A stretch of DNA of 5,347 nucleotides, from positions 1 through 5,347 of the forward strand of contig JBILVQ010000208.1 of NCBI GenBank assembly GCA_044370375.1, read 5' to 3'. Each line of letters opens with the position of its first letter. Positions within the stretch are counted from its first letter, which is position 1. The notes beneath the pieces were generated by a model that saw only the letters and a program-made list of their open reading frames with translations, had not been told where the DNA came from and searched no databases. Source of the DNA: JBILVQ01 sp044370375 (lineage in GTDB: Bacteria > Bacteroidota > Bacteroidia > UBA4408). Shown here piece by piece: positions 4,011-5,347 of the stretch. The position numbers and the translations under genes are program-made.

Positions 4011-5347
4011 ATGTTGTAAAGGAATTCTGAAAACCCCAGTAATTATTCTATTGCTTCTTTCTAATTTTTGCCTTGGGCAAGGTGGTTGGATGCGGAAGTA
4101 TGATTTAGGCAAACCTGGAACAGTTGTGTGCAGTGTGTTACCTGATAGTAATTTCTATTGGGTGAGTGGTGTTTCGGTCGATACGAGCCAGCTTCCACAA
4201 ATTGTAGTTGGCTCTTTCATTGGTCGAATTGACCAACAAGGAAATGAAATATCTCATCAATTCTATTGCAAACAGGATACCAGTGTAGAATGTTGGAATA
4301 AAACTTTAAAAAAAGTTGGAAATGACACAATTATGGTAATGGGGACGTCCCTTCTTTTTCAAGAAAATTATTACATAGGGGGTGTTTTAAACTTCCAGAT
4401 TTCATCAAGTGCAATTGGCTATAAATTGCTTCCAATTGATACATTTTTTACTTTTTATTTTCCAAAGGATAATGTAATATTAAATGGTAGAAACTGGGTT
4501 TCAATATCAACAACAATTCAAGGGGTGCCAACTGTTGGAAATCAATTGTTAAGAACAAATTTAACCGCCTTTAATCAAGATTGGACAGAGCAACAAAGAA
4601 TTATTTTTAATGGCAACCTTGATTCTACTGCAAGGTTGGTGTTTTGCAATCTATTAAAGTCTTCAGATACAACATTATTTGTTGGCTATAATACTTATAG
4701 GTTGGGTGACGGCCCAGCCCTAGCCAAAACAATTCTAAAAAAAGTAGATTTACAAGGCAATGTGTTATGGACCTATGAATCTCCCGTTAGTGCCAAAGAA
4801 GGAGTGATTGCCCACCTTCACCAAAACAACGATAAAAGCATTGTGTATGCCGTAAATGCTTTTGTGGATGTGCCTAGTCCTGGTGGTATGTCGTATAACT
4901 ACCGTGGTAAGGTTGTAAAAATTGATACCCTGGGAAATAGATTGTGGGAAAGGGATTGGGGCACCGGTCAAAGTGCATATGATTACGTTTTCCAGGCCAT
5001 GTTGGTGAATGATGATGAAAGTATCATTACTGTGGGTTCGCAAAGAGTTTGGGCAATTCCAAACGATACCATTTTACCTGGGTCTCGCGGTTTGATAACA
5101 AAAACCTCCGCTAATGGTGATAGTCTTTGGGCACGAAAGTATATTATTCGCAACCAAACTAGCCACTGGCACAACTTCATGGACATAGAAGCCACCAATG
5201 ATGGAGGCTATATTTTATGTGGCCGCAGCGCCATCAATGGTCCGGTTTTTCCTGATGAGCAATTTACGGCCATGGCCTGGGTGGTAAAAACAGACTCCAT
5301 GGGTTGTGTGGTGCCGGGTTGTCACCTGGTGGGGGTTGAAGAAAAAA
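4000..5347 (+). CDS. Exported repeat protein, probably T9SS cargo with propeller-like repeats (3' end outside window)
   Basis: A frame opens at ATG 4000 and stays open for 449 codons to the window edge. Residues 1-26 form a signal peptide: basic start, PVIILLLLSNF core, cleavage near LG before Q27. From about residue 248 a unit recurs every 59-62 residues: KVDLQGNVLW (248-257), KIDTLGNRLW (307-316), KTSANGDSLW (368-377) and KTDSMGC (430-436). Each of the first three is followed by an N-D turn and a beta strand (NNDKSIV, NDDESIITVG, NDGGYILCG). A diverged copy, RIDQQGNE, lies at 76-83. This is the style of WD/delta-60-like beta-propellers common in secreted Bacteroidota proteins. The MGCVVPGCH close to the edge often precedes the final sorting domain in such proteins, so I expect one just outside the window. 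The catalytic or binding role is unknown. It overlaps the preceding ORF by 11 bases, suggesting translational coupling. Confidence 0.85.
   Translation, partial: MKTECCKGILKTPVIILLLLSNFCLGQGGWMRKYDLGKPGTVVCSVLPDSNFYWVSGVSVDTSQLPQIVVGSFIGRIDQQGNEISHQFYCKQDTSVECWNKTLKKVGNDTIMVMGTSLLFQENYYIGGVLNFQISSSAIGYKLLPIDTFFTFYFPKDNVILNGRNWVSISTTIQGVPTVGNQLLRTNLTAFNQDWTEQQRIIFNGNLDSTARLVFCNLLKSSDTTLFVGYNTYRLGDGPALAKTILKKVDLQGNVLWTYESPVSAKEGVIAHLHQNNDKSIVYAVNAFVDVPSPGGMSYNYRGKVVKIDTLGNRLWERDWGTGQSAYDYVFQAMLVNDDESIITVGSQRVWAIPNDTILPGSRGLITKTSANGDSLWARKYIIRNQTSHWHNFMDIEATNDGGYILCGRSAINGPVFPDEQFTAMAWVVKTDSMGCVVPGCHLVGVEEK

Noticed and set aside
4000..4080. Lipoprotein signal in the repeat protein because of C24
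   Set aside because: The residues before C24 (SNF) do not fit a lipobox; ordinary signal peptidase cleavage after G26 fits better.
3909..4112. Minus-strand ORF of 67 codons
   Set aside because: It is antisense across the junction of two plus-strand genes; no protein features.
4765..5198. Two overlapping minus-strand ORFs of 92 and 71 codons
   Set aside because: They are shadows of the plus-strand repeat protein, whose signal peptide and periodic repeats support the sense frame.

Overview
The window looks like ordinary Bacteroidota (Bacteroidetes) chromosome. Support comes from two C-terminal domains of the type IX secretion system (T9SS) sorting kind, a small protein with the PIDGG-transmembrane-basic tail common in this phylum, TTG / TAnnTTTG promoters, little sign of Shine-Dalgarno sites, and an AT-leaning composition. 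I cannot name the genus.

Layout. (1) Positions 1-959, plus strand: the 3' end of a large secreted surface protein with a GNPYPSP-type beta-rich region and a C-terminal sorting-like domain. (2) Positions 971-1159, plus strand: a 62-residue PID-type membrane-anchored small protein 11 bases downstream, probably in the same transcript. (3) Positions 1175-1212: a strong hairpin terminator shared by this operon and the convergent uvrC. (4) Positions 1211-3025, minus strand: a complete uvrC, the excision nuclease subunit of nucleotide excision repair, with all catalytic residues present. (5) Positions 3026-3635: about 600 bases without a confident gene. It holds a near-leaderless uvrC promoter, a divergent plus-strand promoter-plus-hairpin unit that could be a small RNA of about 90 nt, a possible decayed minus-strand coding fragment, a palindromic C-rich/G-rich repeat, and a promoter for the next gene. 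(6) Positions 3636-4010, plus strand: a short ORF that is little more than a T9SS sorting domain and has no signal peptide. (7) Positions 4000-5347, plus strand: an exported protein of at least 449 residues, overlapping the previous ORF by 11 bases and running off the window. It carries about 60-residue repeats that look like beta-propeller blades.

The two ends of the window therefore belong to the secretion/surface proteome, and a DNA-repair housekeeping gene sits between them. I see no evidence of a defence system, prophage, CRISPR array or intact mobile element. The best candidates for something undescribed are the predicted small transcript at about 3127-3219 and the signal-less sorting-domain ORF coupled to an exported repeat protein.
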